Shown here in pieces: positions 36,717 through 46,312 of a stretch of 64,000 nt of DNA. Position numbers and translations under genes: made by a program. The notes beneath the pieces are model-generated. The model was given only the letters and a program-made list of their open reading frames with translations, had not been told where the DNA came from and did no database searches. The number at the start of each line of letters is the position of its first letter. Positions within the stretch are counted from its first letter, which is position 1. This DNA comes from Nigerium sp. (lineage in GTDB: Bacteria > Actinomycetota > Actinomycetes > Propionibacteriales > Propionibacteriaceae). The stretch covers positions 372,001-436,000 of the forward strand of contig JADJTH010000001.1 in the NCBI GenBank assembly GCA_016711325.1, read 5' to 3'.

Positions 36717-38311
36717 CCCCGATGACCACCATTGCCGACGATCCGGCTGCCAGCCTCATCGACCCGCCCAAGCCTATGGCTGCCGCCGTGTCGTACCTGC
36801 GGGTCTCGACCCGCGAGCAGGCCGAGAAGGGCGGGACCGACGAGGGCTTCTCGATCCCGGCCCAACGCGAAGCGACCCGGCGCAAGGCCGAACAGCTCGG
36901 CGCCGGCATCGTCGAGGAGTTCGTCGACGCGGGAGCCTCGGCCAAGTCGTCCGACCGGCCCGAGCTGATGCGGATGATCCAGTACGTCAAGGCCAATAAG
37001 GTCGCGTACTGCATCGTTCACAAGGTCGACCGGCTCGCCCGCAACCGCGCCGACGACGTGAGCATCCACCTCGCACTCCAACAGTGCGGGGTCATGCTCG
37101 TTTCCGCGTCCGAGAACATCGACGAGACTCCTCCGGGATGCTGCTGCACGGCATCATGTCCACCATCGCCGAGTTCTACTCCCGCAACCTCGCCACCGAG
37201 GTCGCCAAGGGCATGAACCAGAAGGCCATCGGCGGCGGCACCAACGGGCGCGCGCCCATCGGGTACCTGAACGTCCGCAAGCGCGACGAGCTCGGGCGCG
37301 AAGTCCGCACCATCGAGCTCGATCCCGAGCGAGCACCGATGATCGAGTGGGCGTTCAAGGCGTACGCCTCGGGCAACTGGAGCGTCAGCCAACTCCACGA
37401 CGAACTCACCTCGCGCGGGCTGCGCAGCCTGCCCACGCCGAAGAGGCCGGCGAAACCGCTGGCGGTATCCACCATCCATCGGCTCCTGACCAACCCGTAC
37501 TACAAGGGCGATGTCATCTACAGGGGCACCCGCTACAAGGGAAACCACCCGGCACTCGTGCCAGCCGAGGTCTGGTACCAGGTCCAGTCCGTGCTCACCG
37601 CGCACCAGTGCGCCGTCGAGGCAACCCAAGTCCACGGCCACTACCTCAAAGGCACCATCCACTGCGGCCAGTGCGGCTCCCGGCTCATCGTGTCCAACGC
37701 GAAGAACCGTCACGGGAACGTGTACTGCTACTTCGTGTGCTCCGGTCGGCACTCCAAGCGCACCGACTGCACGCGCCAAGCGATGCTCATCGAGGACGTC
37801 GAGAAGCTCATCGAGGACTACTACACCCGCGTCCAGATCACGCCCGCCCAGCAAGACGCCCTCTCAGGCATGCTCCACCACGAGTTCGACCGGCTCATGG
37901 CCGCCGAAACCGAGGAACTGGCGCGCCTCACCAACAACCGCGACCGGCTCGAAGGCGAGCAGGACCGGCTCATGCAGGCCCACTACGCCGACGCGATCCC
38001 GCTCGCCGTGCTCAAGCGCGAGCAGGACCGCATCCTCGCCGAACTCGACGAGGTGACCCGCCGCATCGACGCCCACTTCGGCGACTACGCCGACGCCCGC
38101 AACCACCTCGACGACGCGCTCGGCTTGCTGGGCGACTGCGCCGACATCTACCGCAGGTGCGACGACACCAACCGGCGCCTGTGCAACCAGGCATTCTTCA
38201 CCAAGGTCTTCATCGACGAGGACAACGAGCTGCGCGTCGAGCACAACCGGCCCTTCGAGATGCTCCTCGATCCGCAGGTCAACGCCAACGCCCTGACCTG
38301 GTCCGCAGACG

Positions 38312-38369
38312 CGCACAAGGCCCGAACCTCGGCCAACGTTTCCGTTGGCAAGGGTTCGGGCCTTGTGCG
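38312..38369. terminator. long inverted repeat at the 3' end of the recombinase
   Basis: Perfect 17-base arms CGCACAAGGCCCGAACC (38312-38328) and GGTTCGGGCCTTGTGCG (38353-38369) enclose a second hairpin, GCCAAC/GTTGGC. No T tract follows on either strand. It ends five bases before tRNA-Ala, so it could be a bidirectional terminator or mark the element boundary. Confidence 0.6.
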
Positions 38370-38374
38370 TGCGG

Positions 38375-38447
38375 TGGAGCTAAGGGGATTCGAACCCCTG
38401 ACCTTCTCATTGCGAACGAGACGCGCTACCAACTGCGCCATAGCCCC
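38375..38447 (-). tRNA. tRNA-Ala (anticodon CGC)
   Basis: The 73-base cloverleaf reads GGGGCTA acceptor, GCGC/GCGC D stem, anticodon loop TTCGCAA and a T arm containing GTTCGAATC. The acceptor contains the G3:U70 pair that identifies alanine tRNAs. The anticodon CGC reads GCG codons. CCA is not encoded. It marks the probable junction of the conjugative element and the chromosome. Confidence 0.95.
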
Positions 38448-38510
38448 ATGGTCACCGAGCGGAAACCATCGTAGCACGCGCCGGCGGCGCTCCGAAAACG
38501 CGGGCCCGAG

Positions 38511-39263
38511 CTACTCGCCGACCGCGCGGGCCCGCCCGTCCGCGTCCGCGGCCCCCGACTCGACCGCCGACTCCGGCAGGTCGGCCGTCACCGGTACGCC
38601 GGACGCCGCGGGCACCGGCGCCGCCAGGTCGATGGTCCGCACCGTCCTCGGCGCGAGCGGCCGGCTGACGTAGGTGGGCGCGGTGATCGGGAGGGGATCC
38701 CACAGCGACCCGATCGCGATCGGTGCGGTCAGTTCCACGGCGTGCACGTGCTCCTCGCGGACGATCTCGTCCAGCACCAGGATCGGGACGGTCTCTTCGT
38801 TCACGGCGTCCCCGCCCAGGATGGCCCGTGCGCGGGCGTCCAGGGTGCGGCGCAGCGACCGCACCGAGAATCGCGCGATCAGCAGGAACACGACCATCAG
38901 CACGAGCGGCGCGGCAACCGTCCACCAGGACGTCCAACCGAACGCGGCGAATGCCGCGACGACGGACGCGGTCACGCCCAAGAAGGCCAGCACCGTCCGT
39001 CGGCGCCGAGCCGCACCCGCTGCGAGGGCGTCGAGTTCGCGCAGGGCCGCCCGCCGGTTGAACGGGGTGGACACCACCGCCGTCCCCGTCTCGGCGGAAT
39101 CCAGCGACGCGCCGCGGCGCACGATCGTCACGGACGACGTGAACGGCTCCCCCGGTTCGACCTCGTCCAGCATGCCGTTGTCTTTGCGGTGCAGGATCAA
39201 GGGAACCAGGTAGATCAGCCAGAACGCCGCCACGACGCCGAAGATCAGACCCGTGCCATCCAT
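38511..39263 (-). CDS. sepX: divisome protein SepX/GlpR
   Basis: ATG 39263 gives DGTGLIFGVVAAFWLIYLV, a single N-terminal membrane segment followed by PLILHRKDN, characteristic of SepX (Streptomyces) and GlpR (Corynebacterium). Two more hydrophobic segments are central (TVLAFLGVTASVVAAFAAFG; WWTVAAPLVLMVVFLLIARF). A long disordered C-terminus follows. GlpR is the membrane receptor for the gephyrin-like Glp that links to FtsZ. The genes for a RimJ-type acetyltransferase and Glp lie just upstream, the conserved order. Confidence 0.82.
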   Translation of the reverse strand: MDGTGLIFGVVAAFWLIYLVPLILHRKDNGMLDEVEPGEPFTSSVTIVRRGASLDSAETGTAVVSTPFNRRAALRELDALAAGAARRRRTVLAFLGVTASVVAAFAAFGWTSWWTVAAPLVLMVVFLLIARFSVRSLRRTLDARARAILGGDAVNEETVPILVLDEIVREEHVHAVELTAPIAIGSLWDPLPITAPTYVSRPLAPRTVRTIDLAAPVPAASGVPVTADLPESAVESGAADADGRARAVGE

Positions 39264-39350
39264 GCGTCCGACCTTAAAGCGCTTCTCAGGTTCGGCCCTG
39301 CCGGACGCGCCGCCAGCCCCAAACACTGCCGTCGTCCGAGCTCGGGACGC

Positions 39351-39964
39351 CTAGGACAGCCGCCCGATCACCCCTGCGGGACCGACGTCCTCCGCATGCA
39401 GCACGTAGACGACGTGGTCGCGCCAGGCGCCGTCCACGTGCATGTACGCCTCCCGTAGGCCCTCGCGACGCAGCCCGAGCTTCTCGACGACGCGCAACGA
39501 GTTGCGATTCTCGGGCCGAATCGCCACCTCCAGCCGGTGGAGGCGCAGCGGGCCGAACATGTGGTCGGCGGCGAGGGCCAGCGCGGTCGGCGCGATTCCG
39601 CGTCCGGCCAGCGCCTGGTCGACCCAATAGCCGGCCGCGCCCCAGCGTGCGGCCCCGTAGACGATCCCCGAGATCGTCAGCTGCCCGGCGAAGACGGGGC
39701 GGCGCCCGCCTTCGCTCCACGTGATCGTCGACGGCAGGCTCCGCCCCGGCGCGCGTCGGCGCGAAGCCTGCGGACCATCGCGGTGAACGTGACGCCCTCC
39801 CCGTCCGCCTCCGGCGGACGGGTGGCGTCCCAGGGGCCGGTCCACGACCGGTTGCGGGCCCGCGCCTCGTTCCAATCGGCCAGGTCACGGCGACGCAACG
39901 GGCGCAGACCGACCGCGCCGTGGCTGAGCGCGACCGGCCAGCGACGCGGCCCAGCCGGGTTCAC
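39351..39964 (-). pseudogene. RimJ-like GNAT acetyltransferase, one frameshift
   Basis: The N-terminus (GLRPLRRRDLADWNEARARN, RSWTGPWDATRP) is read from GTG 39964, which overlaps the glp stop (GTGA). The rest (RRPVFAGQLTISGIVYGAAR, YWVDQALAGRGIAPTALALA, NRNSLRVVEKLGLRREG) is in another frame after about 39745. The RGIAPT stretch is the acetyl-CoA-binding loop. One missing base restores 205 codons. It acetylates an N-terminus or small molecule; the target is unknown. It is conserved between glp and sepX in actinobacteria. Confidence 0.8.
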
Positions 39965-41270
39965 CGTCCGGTCGGGGCCGCGCGCGTGTCGTCGAGCACG
40001 ATGCAGTCGACGACGCTGCCCGCAACGGCCCCGTTCCACGCTTCGGGGATGATGGCGAGGACGTTGGCGCGCGCCAGGTCCCAGGCCAGCTCGGAGTCGG
40101 CGGTCGCCACCGTGCGCACGACGCCCTCGGCGTCGAGGAGCGCCGGAATGAAGTGGGTCACGCCGAGGTCGGAATCGAGCGCCTCCGCGAGGCGTCCTCG
40201 ACGCGCTCGACCTGGAGCGGGTCGACATCGTTGAGTTTGTTGATCACCGGGCGCACCAGCGCGTGATAGACCGCGTACGCGCTGACGATCCCCGACGGCA
40301 GGATGAGCAGCGGCGTCCGTTCGTCGCCGAGGCCGACGTACGTCACGCGCGCCTCGCCGTTGACGGCGACGTCCGCCTCATCGACCTCGCCGATCGCCGA
40401 GACAGCCTCGCGGACGAGTTCGCCGCCTCCGAGCACCACGATCAGGTCGGCTCGGATCTGCTGATCGGCCACGGTCTGCCGGACGATGTCGACCGACGGC
40501 GCGACGATGCCCAGCGGGTAGACGGTCGCGCCGTCGGCGCGCGCGGCGGCCGTGATCAGCGCGGTCGCGGCGTCGTACCGCTGCTGTGGCGCGGTCAGCG
40601 CCATGCCCGGCGCAACCAGCAGTTCGCCGACGGTGAACACGACCACGCGCGGACGCGGCCGGGCCAGCACCTTGTCGAGGCCCACTTCGGCGAGGACCCC
40701 CCACCGAGCGCGGCGTCAACAGTTCGCCCGCCCGCAGCAAAGGCGTGCCATCGGCGAGTTCGGAGCCGGCCAGGCGAAGGTTCTGATAGAGCCGCACCTC
40801 GGTCTCGATCTCGACGTAGCCGTCGCTACCCAACGCGCCTTGCGCGGCCGGCAGCACCGCGTCGATGCCCTCGGGCACGATCGCGCCCTTCTCGATCTCG
40901 ACCGCGGCGCCGGACACCAGGGGCCGGCCCACGCCATCGGACACGCTGATCGAATCGACGACGTACAGGCGGCGGGCAGCACCGGGTCGCGCACCCACCA
41001 GGTCGGAACCACGGACGCCCCAGCCCGCGACGCGCGCGGTCGTCACCAAGGGAAGATCGAGGTCGGAGACGATGTCTTCGCACAGGACGAGGCCCGGCAC
41101 GTCCCAGATCTGCATGCCGAACGGACGCAGCGCGTTCACCCGCTCGAGCAGGAAGGCGCGCTCCTCATCCAGAGAGCGCCGGGTCGCCGGGGCGACCAGC
41201 GCGGGGCGACGATCGTCACGTCGGGTTCGTCGGCGACGACATCGCTCGCATTGCGTCCAAACATGGCCAT
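39961..41270 (-). pseudogene. glp: MoeA/gephyrin-like divisome protein Glp, three frameshifts
   Basis: The pieces read in order are MFGRNASDVVADEPDVTIVA (start ATG 41270), ALRPFGMQIWDVPGLVLCED, DLPLVTTARVAGWGVRGSDL, RPRVVVFTVGELLVAPGM, LIVVLGGGELVREAV and LLILPSGIVSAYAVYHALVRP. This is the MoeA fold, but the substrate loop GGxSxGDxD is not present, as expected for the division paralogue rather than a molybdenum insertase. Shifts lie near 41200 (missing G), 40700 (extra G in a six-G run) and 40192 (missing G). Correcting them gives 437 codons. Confidence 0.75.
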
Positions 41271-41287
41271 GAACCTACGATAAGCGA

Positions 41288-41929
41288 ATGTCACCATCGA
41301 GCCCGGGAGCGATTCCGCGAGCCTCGCAAAGTAGGCCATCCGCCGCGGTCAAGCGGGCGCTGCGGGCGCGCATCACGGCGGCCCGCCTCGCCGATTCCCA
41401 TCGCGGCGCAGCCGACCGTGCCCGGCTCCCCCACCTCCTCGATGCGTGCGCCGGGCACGCCACGGTGGCCTGCTACGCCTCGACTCCTCCCGAGCCCGAC
41501 ACGCACGCGCTGATCGCCGCGCTCGCGGAGGCCGGCGTGCGCGTGCTGCTGCCCGTGCTGCGCTCGGCCACCGAGCCCACCTGGTCGTGGTTCACGGGGC
41601 CGGACGCCCTGAGGCCCGGATGGCGCGGCATTCCGCAGCCGACCGGCCGCGTCCTGGGCGCCGAGACGCTGGCGGAGGCCGGCTTCGTGTGGGTGTCCGC
41701 CCTGGCCGCCACTCCTCGCGGCGATCGGCTGGGCACCGGCGGCGGCTGGTACGACCGCGCGCTCACCCACGCCGGGCCGGGCACGCGCCTCGGCACCATG
41801 ATCGGCGACGACGAGCTGCTGGACGCCTTGCCCGTCGATCCGTGGGATGTGCCGGTGGACGTCGTCGTCACCCCTGGCGGCGTGCTCGCCACGGGCGCGC
41901 GGCGTCCGCCGGCCGCCTCACCGGAATAG
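41288..41929 (+). CDS. 5-formyltetrahydrofolate cyclo-ligase
   Basis: The enzyme converts 5-formyl-THF to 5,10-methenyl-THF using ATP. The 213-residue protein has the usual basic N-terminus (KRALRARITAARLADSHRG) and the nucleotide-binding signature GDRLGTGGGWYDRAL. VDVVVTPGGVLATG closes the domain. It is divergent from glp, with only 17 bases between the two starts. Confidence 0.9.
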   Translation: MSPSSPGAIPRASQSRPSAAVKRALRARITAARLADSHRGAADRARLPHLLDACAGHATVACYASTPPEPDTHALIAALAEAGVRVLLPVLRSATEPTWSWFTGPDALRPGWRGIPQPTGRVLGAETLAEAGFVWVSALAATPRGDRLGTGGGWYDRALTHAGPGTRLGTMIGDDELLDALPVDPWDVPVDVVVTPGGVLATGARRPPAASPE

Positions 41930-41985
41930 CACCCGCGGGCCGGGCGTTAGAATCGGCGATCGGCACCGACCGCGCGAGGAGACCC

Positions 41986-42296
41986 ATGCCCACCTACCAG
42001 TACCGCTGCGCCGACTGCGCCCGCGAACTCGAGGTCGTCCAGCGGTTCACCGACGCGTCGCTCACCGAGTGCCCCTCCTGCCGGGGCACCCTGCGCAAGG
42101 TGTTCAACGCGGTGGGGTCGTGTTCAAGGGGGCGGGCTTCTACGCGACCGACAACCGCACCAAGGGCAAGACGGACGCCGCCCAGGCCAAGCCGGACGCC
42201 GGCGCGGGCACGACCGAAGCGGCCAAGCCCACGGCGTCCGAGTCCTCGTCCGCGAGCCCCGCCGCGCCGGCGTCCGCCACGAGTTCGGCGGCCTGA
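41986..42296 (+). pseudogene. FmdB-family zinc-ribbon protein, one frameshift
   Basis: ATG 41986 follows GAGGAGACCC. The zinc ribbon is MPTYQYRCADCARELEV with CPSCRGTLRKVF. The frame changes near 42116: one missing base in the GTGGGGTC region would give FNAVGVVFKGAGFYATDNR, typical of the family. A low-complexity Ala/Ser/Pro tail follows. Function is unknown. FmdB-like proteins are often linked to folate and one-carbon genes. Confidence 0.82.
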
Positions 42297-42348
42297 TCCC
42301 CCGAGCCCGATCATCCGGACCGGCCCACCGGGCCGACTGTCACCGTCG

Positions 42349-42979
42349 ATGACAGTCCGTGCCTATGGTCCGGTCGTGGTTACTCCTTCCGTGGCGGCCC
42401 CGTTGAGCCGCACGTTCTATCTGCGGCGGCGCACGCTCGCCGCCGTGTTCGCGTTCCTCACCGTCCTCACCGGGCTCATCGCGCTCCGGCCCCACCCGGA
42501 CGCCACCGTCGAGGTGCTGGCCGCATCCCGGGGCCTGCCGGCCGGCACCGTGGTGGCCGCCGCCGATCTGACCCGGACGAGGCTGCCCCCGCGAGGCGAC
42601 ACCCGACCACGCACTGACCGACGTCACCGAGGCGATCGGGCGCACGCTGGCCGGGCCTCTCGACAGGGGTGCGCCGGTGACGCGCGTGAGTGTGGCCGAT
42701 CCCGAACGGCTCTCCCGTCCGGGGCATCTGGTGGTCGCGCTTCCCCTGTCCGGCGACGGCATCGCTTCGCTGGTGCGGCCCGGCCTCCGCCTGGATCTGA
42801 TCGCGGCGGACGGAGTCACGCTCGCGACCGACATTCCCGTCGTCGGGCCCGCCGCGGTCGGCGCCGAAGGGCTCGCCCGCAGCGCGAACGCGAGGACGGC
42901 GCTGATCGAAGTACCCGAGGAGGTGGCCGCCCGCCTGGCGGCCTCGGGCGGCGCGGGGGTGACCATCGCGGTGCGCTGA
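42349..42979 (+). pseudogene. SAF-domain (CpaB/RcpC-like) membrane-anchored protein, one frameshift
   Basis: An N-terminal membrane anchor (RTLAAVFAFLTVLTGLIALR) is followed by a SAF domain with EVLAASRGLPAGTVVAAADL. After a shift near 42590 the rest reads DHALTDVTEAIGRTLAGPLD, GAPVTRVSVADPERL and RPGHLVVALPLSGDG. CpaB proteins help assemble Flp/Tad pili. No tad genes are nearby, and such lone SAF proteins occur between fmdB and mscL in related genomes. The start could be ATG 42349 or a downstream GTG. Confidence 0.7.
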
Positions 42980-43068
42980 TTCCCGTGCCACCGGATGGAT
43001 GACTACACTCTCCGCCCGGGGTTCATCCGCGCGCCACCCCGGCGCAGCCCCGTAGAGAGGATTCTCCC

Positions 43069-43455
43069 ATGAAGGGTTTTCGCGACTTCTTGATGCAGGG
43101 CAACCTGATCGAACTCGCCACCGCCGTGATCATCGGCGCTTCGTTCAACAACGTGGTGGGGGCGTTCACGCAGTTGATCATGGACGTCATCGCCCTGATC
43201 GCCGGCGGCGAGCCCGACTTCAGCGCCGTCACCATCCCCTACATCAACCTCAACGTCGGCGTGTTCCTGACCGCGCTGGTGTCCTTCGTCATCGTCGCGG
43301 CCGTGGTGTACTTCTTCGTGATCAAGCCGTACACGGTGATGCAGGCGGCGGTCGCCGCGCGCCTGAAGGCCGACAGTGAGGCCGAACCGGCTGCGCCGAC
43401 CACCGACCAGTTGCTCGCCGAGATCCGTGACCTGCTGAAGGCGCGCACCGCCTGA
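43069..43455 (+). CDS. mscL: large-conductance mechanosensitive channel MscL
   Basis: The 128-residue protein begins MKGFRDFLMQGNLIELATAV, with the conserved N-terminal helix and first pore-lining membrane segment. TM2 is VGVFLTALVSFVIVAAVVYF. The cytoplasmic helix ends the protein (TTDQLLAEIRDLL). It releases solutes on hypo-osmotic shock. The ATG follows AGAGAGG. It is followed by a strong terminator. Confidence 0.95.
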   Translation: MKGFRDFLMQGNLIELATAVIIGASFNNVVGAFTQLIMDVIALIAGGEPDFSAVTIPYINLNVGVFLTALVSFVIVAAVVYFFVIKPYTVMQAAVAARLKADSEAEPAAPTTDQLLAEIRDLLKARTA

Positions 43456-43473
43456 CACGTCCTCGAGTTCACG

Positions 43474-43504
43474 AACGGCCCGCCCCGACCAGGGGCGGGC
43501 CGTT
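43474..43504 (+). terminator. intrinsic terminator after mscL
   Basis: Perfect 13-base arms AACGGCCCGCCCC and GGGGCGGGCCGTT flank a GACCA loop. The stem starts 18 bases after the mscL stop. The following T content is weak, as is usual in high-GC actinobacteria. Confidence 0.85.
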
Positions 43505-43803
43505 GCCGTTTACCGCCGCGGCAATAGGGGTGCTCGTTGTTTCGTAAATGCCCGTTTTGGCATTATTATTCCCCGGTCGCGTCGACGCGAGCGTCCGCCG
43601 CTCCACCTCCTCGAGGGGCGCCCTCATACGCTGTTGACTAGCGGTGACGCGCACCGCCCACCCTCGACCGGGTGAGGATGGCCTCAGTGATATCGCTCAC
43701 GAACAACTCCCGATAATGGACCGCCATGTGCGTTGCGTAAACCTTCATCCGGTGTTTGAATGGTTCACGTCAACAAGGTCACTCAGAAACCCGGGAGGAT
43801 ACG
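43505..43803 (+). promoter_or_regulatory. AT-richer intergenic region upstream of DUF1540 gene
   Basis: This gap of about 300 bases has no gene. It includes an A/T-rich patch (43530-43575, ATGCCCGTTTTGGCATTATT) with the dyad ATGCC/GGCAT. A TTGCGT at 43732 with TTGAAT-like bases about 17 bases later could be the promoter of the DUF1540 gene. The ribosome site GGGAGGA lies at 43792. Confidence 0.45.
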
Positions 43804-44097
43804 ATGATCGAACTGCGTGAGCTGCCGACCGTGAGCGAGTGCTCCGTCGCAGGCTGCTCCTACAACGACCACACCAACTGCAAGGCGCCGGCCATCACCA
43901 TCGGCCAGCAGTCCGCATGCGTCACCTTCATTCCGCTCGCCACCGTGAAGGGCGGCATGGACAAGGTGGTGTCCCACATCGGCGCCTGCCAGCGTGCCGA
44001 ATGCGCCCACAACTCGCACCTCGAGTGCACGGCCGCCTCGGTGATCGTCGGTCCTGGAGCCGACCAGGCCGACTGCCTCACCTACGCCGCGCGCTGA
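43804..44097 (+). CDS. DUF1540-domain protein (two Cys-rich repeats)
   Basis: The 97-residue protein has two similar cysteine-rich units. The first is SECSVAGCSYNDHTNCKAPA followed by Cys-40, and the second is GACQRAECAHNSHLECTAAS followed by a final Cys in ADCLTY. DUF1540 units are thought to bind metal. Function is unknown. The strong ribosome site and own promoter region suggest good expression. Confidence 0.85.
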   Translation: MIELRELPTVSECSVAGCSYNDHTNCKAPAITIGQQSACVTFIPLATVKGGMDKVVSHIGACQRAECAHNSHLECTAASVIVGPGADQADCLTYAAR

Positions 44098-44187
44098 CGC
44101 TGCTCCTTCGTCCGCCCGTGTCTCGACCATCCGGTCGGGGCGCGGGCGGAGTCGCGTCCGGACCGGGGTCAGCGCCCGTTCGCGACA

Positions 44188-44523
44188 CTAGCCGCCGTAG
44201 TGAGGCGGTCGGTCCGCCAGCAACCGACGCTCGTCGGCGTCCAGGGAGGTGCGCCGCGACGGCGCCAGGACGGTGAGCACCGTCAGGCCGTAGCGGTCGC
44301 GCGCCCGCCCGATCGCGGCGACCAATTGCGCGGACCCCAGACCGGAGCGCACGGCGTCAGGGATCGGATGCGGCCAGGGTCCGGCGGCGGACGCCTCGCG
44401 CGCGTGGGCGGACAACCGTGCGGCGTCCCAACCGCGCGCCGCGAGCTGAGCCACGAGTTCGTCTGCGTCGGGGGAATCCTGGACGCCGAGGTCCATCGGC
44501 TCGCCCGTCAGCGCCCACGCCAC
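44188..44523 (-). CDS. hypothetical protein, 111 residues
   Basis: I do not recognise this protein. It starts at GTG 44523 just after the pyrophosphorylase gene. Features are WALTGEPMDLGV, a helical segment (DADELVAQLAARGWDAARLS) and QLVAAIGRARDRYGLTVLTV. The frame could start slightly upstream. Composition fits the local genes. Confidence 0.55.
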   Translation of the reverse strand: MAWALTGEPMDLGVQDSPDADELVAQLAARGWDAARLSAHAREASAAGPWPHPIPDAVRSGLGSAQLVAAIGRARDRYGLTVLTVLAPSRRTSLDADERRLLADRPPHYGG

Positions 44524-44542
44524 CGCGACGTGCCAGGGGCGC

Positions 44543-45918
44543 TCAACGCTGCCCGATCACCTCGTCGGTCACCACACTCGGCGTACCGTTGTCGGACAGG
44601 TGCGCGTCGCCGATGACCGTGACCGGATCGGGAAAGGACCAGTCGCCTTCCACCGTGAGCGAACGCGCCTCACGCAGCGACGGCACGTACGCCACGCGGC
44701 TGTCGAAGTCGGGCAGCAACGCGAAGAAGCGCGGGTCGAGACGGACCTCCGGCAGCCGCTCGGTGGTCGCCACCAGGCGTGCGTCGCCGTCGAGGGCGAA
44801 GGCGTCCGAGCGGACGAGCATGAGTTCGTTGGTGGTCTTGACGGGCAGGAAACGATCGCGGTCGACCGCGATCGCCCGCGCCCCGGGAACACCTCGATCG
44901 CGGCCCCCATCGCCGCTTCCAGCTGGATGACGGGCGTCGACCCGGGGTCGCTGGGATCGACGGTCTTCAGGTTGCGGATCAACGGCAACCCGAGAACGTT
45001 GCGCCGCTCGGCCATCAGCCGCTTGAGCGCCGCCAGGTCGACCCACAGGTTGTTGGCGTGGAAGTAGGGGTGCCGGCCCTCGTCGGTGAAGTAGCGCATC
45101 TCTTCGGGCATGCACTGCGCGGTGTCGCGCAGAATGAGTCGGCCGTCCGCCTTGCGCCGGGCCAGGTGCCCACCCTTGCGGTCGTTGGGGGTGCGCGGAC
45201 AGATCTCGGCCGCGTACGGTGCCCCGGACTGGGCGAACCAGCCGGCCAGCGTCGCGTTCGGCCCTGCACCGAGGTTGTCGCCGTTGGCGATGCTGACGTA
45301 ATAGAACCCGGCGTCCAGGAGTTGATCGAGCAGACCGGTGCCCACCAGCGCGGTGTAGACGTCGCCGTGACCCGGCGGGCACCATTCCAGCGAGGGGTCG
45401 GCCGGCCACGAGACCGGCTCCAGCCCGTCGACGGTGAGCTTCGGCTCGAAACCCTGCAAGAAGTCGACAGGCAGGTTCCCCACCGGCAACTCGTCGTAAC
45501 AGGACAGGTGGTCGAGGGTCGCCTCGCGCGTGCGGAAGCTGTTCATGAACAGCAACGGCAGCGACGCGTCGTAGCGTTCGCGCGCCCGCAACACCTGCGC
45601 CACGAGGATGTCGAGGAAGGTCTTGCGCCCGCGGACCGGCAACAGCGTCTTCGGGCCGTCGAGACCCATCGACGTGCCCAACCCGCCGTTGAGCTTGATC
45701 AGCACCGTGCGGGCGAGGGCGTCGCGGGCACCGTCGGGATCGATGTCGATCGACGCCAGACGCGGCGGATCCGTGAGCGCCTCGATGTCGTCCTCGCGAA
45801 TGTACGTGCCGGACGCGTCACCCGCCTGGGCGTAGTAGTGCGTGAACACGTCGATCGCTGCCCCGGTGGCTCCGGCGTCCGTCATCTTCGCGCGGGCGCG
45901 GTCAAGACCAGTCGTCAT
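44543..45918 (-). pseudogene. UTP-glucose-1-phosphate uridylyltransferase (UDPGP type), one frameshift
   Basis: This enzyme makes UDP-glucose for wall and exopolysaccharide synthesis. It is the eukaryotic-like UDPGP type, shown by LIKLNGGLGTSMGLDGPKTL, EWCPPGHGDVYTAL and YVSIANGDNLGA. Most of the protein is in one frame from ATG 45918. The last 110 residues (AIAVDRDRFLPVKTTNELML, VTVIGDAHLSDNG) need a shift near 44882. One missing base gives 458 residues, the normal size. A pyrophosphorylase gene near glp is a conserved actinobacterial association. Confidence 0.85.
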
Positions 45919-45991
45919 GGGCTCGACTATATCGGCGCGACAAGACGGGAGCGGAGCCGCGATTCGATCGCACGGCCCCCGGAAATTGAAG

Positions 45992-46066
45992 GAGAGCGAC
46001 GCCGGTTGAAGGGCTTGAAGCCGTCTACCCACCCCCAGGAGACATCATCTACCTGGCGTCGCTCTC
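45992..46066. repeat. stem-loop with 12-base arms upstream of the pyrophosphorylase gene
   Basis: GAGAGCGACGCC (45992-46003) and GGCGTCGCTCTC (46055-46066) are exact complements. Within the loop CCAGG and CCTGG (46035-46054) can pair. It lies about 75 bases upstream of the start codon, in the probable 5' leader. It may be a terminator for an upstream transcript or a leader structure. Confidence 0.5.
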
Positions 46067-46189
46067 GCATTCCGAAGTCTACACGCGTCGCGCGGGGGAT
46101 GACCACCACGGGTGAATCTGGCAGGCAACAACGCGATAACTCTTCAGTGTTCCAAGGTCCGGTAGGCCCTGCCGACCACGCGGCACCCC

Positions 46190-46232
46190 GCGGCCCCAGC
46201 AAGATTCGAACTTGCGACACATGGTTTAGGAA
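46190..46232. repeat. attachment-site repeat (copy of tRNA-Arg 3' part)
   Basis: These 43 bases are identical to 48858-48900, which cover the 3' part of tRNA-Arg from the anticodon loop to the acceptor end. This copy lacks the 5' half, so it is not a tRNA gene. It is the distal attachment site of an integrated element. Confidence 0.9.
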
Positions 46233-46312
46233 GCCTCCGCAGGCATGCGTTTGACTAGCACTCATGCTGTGATGTGCAGCCTACTGCCCCGCCTAGATTT
46301 CGGCGGCAGCAC

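Larger units (their letters stand above)
36722..38673 (+). pseudogene. large serine recombinase (ICE integrase), one frameshift
   Basis: The catalytic domain starts AAVSYLRVSTREQAEKGG (nucleophile Ser), with YCIVHKVDRLARNRADDVSI. After a frame change near 37130, where one missing C would restore SGMLLHGIMSTIAEFYSRN, the recombinase domain (GRAPIGYLNVRKRDELGREV) and zinc-ribbon domain follow (HCGQCGSRLI...YYFVC). A coiled coil (EEFDRLMAAETEEL-type) comes next. Conserved sequence ends near 38340. The frame then reads through the tRNA-Ala region antisense to a stop at 38673, so the native C-terminus is uncertain. Confidence 0.85.

Noticed and set aside
46190..46232. Possible second tRNA-Arg.
   Set aside because: Only the 3' half is present, and the acceptor 5' strand and D arm are missing. 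It is an attachment repeat.
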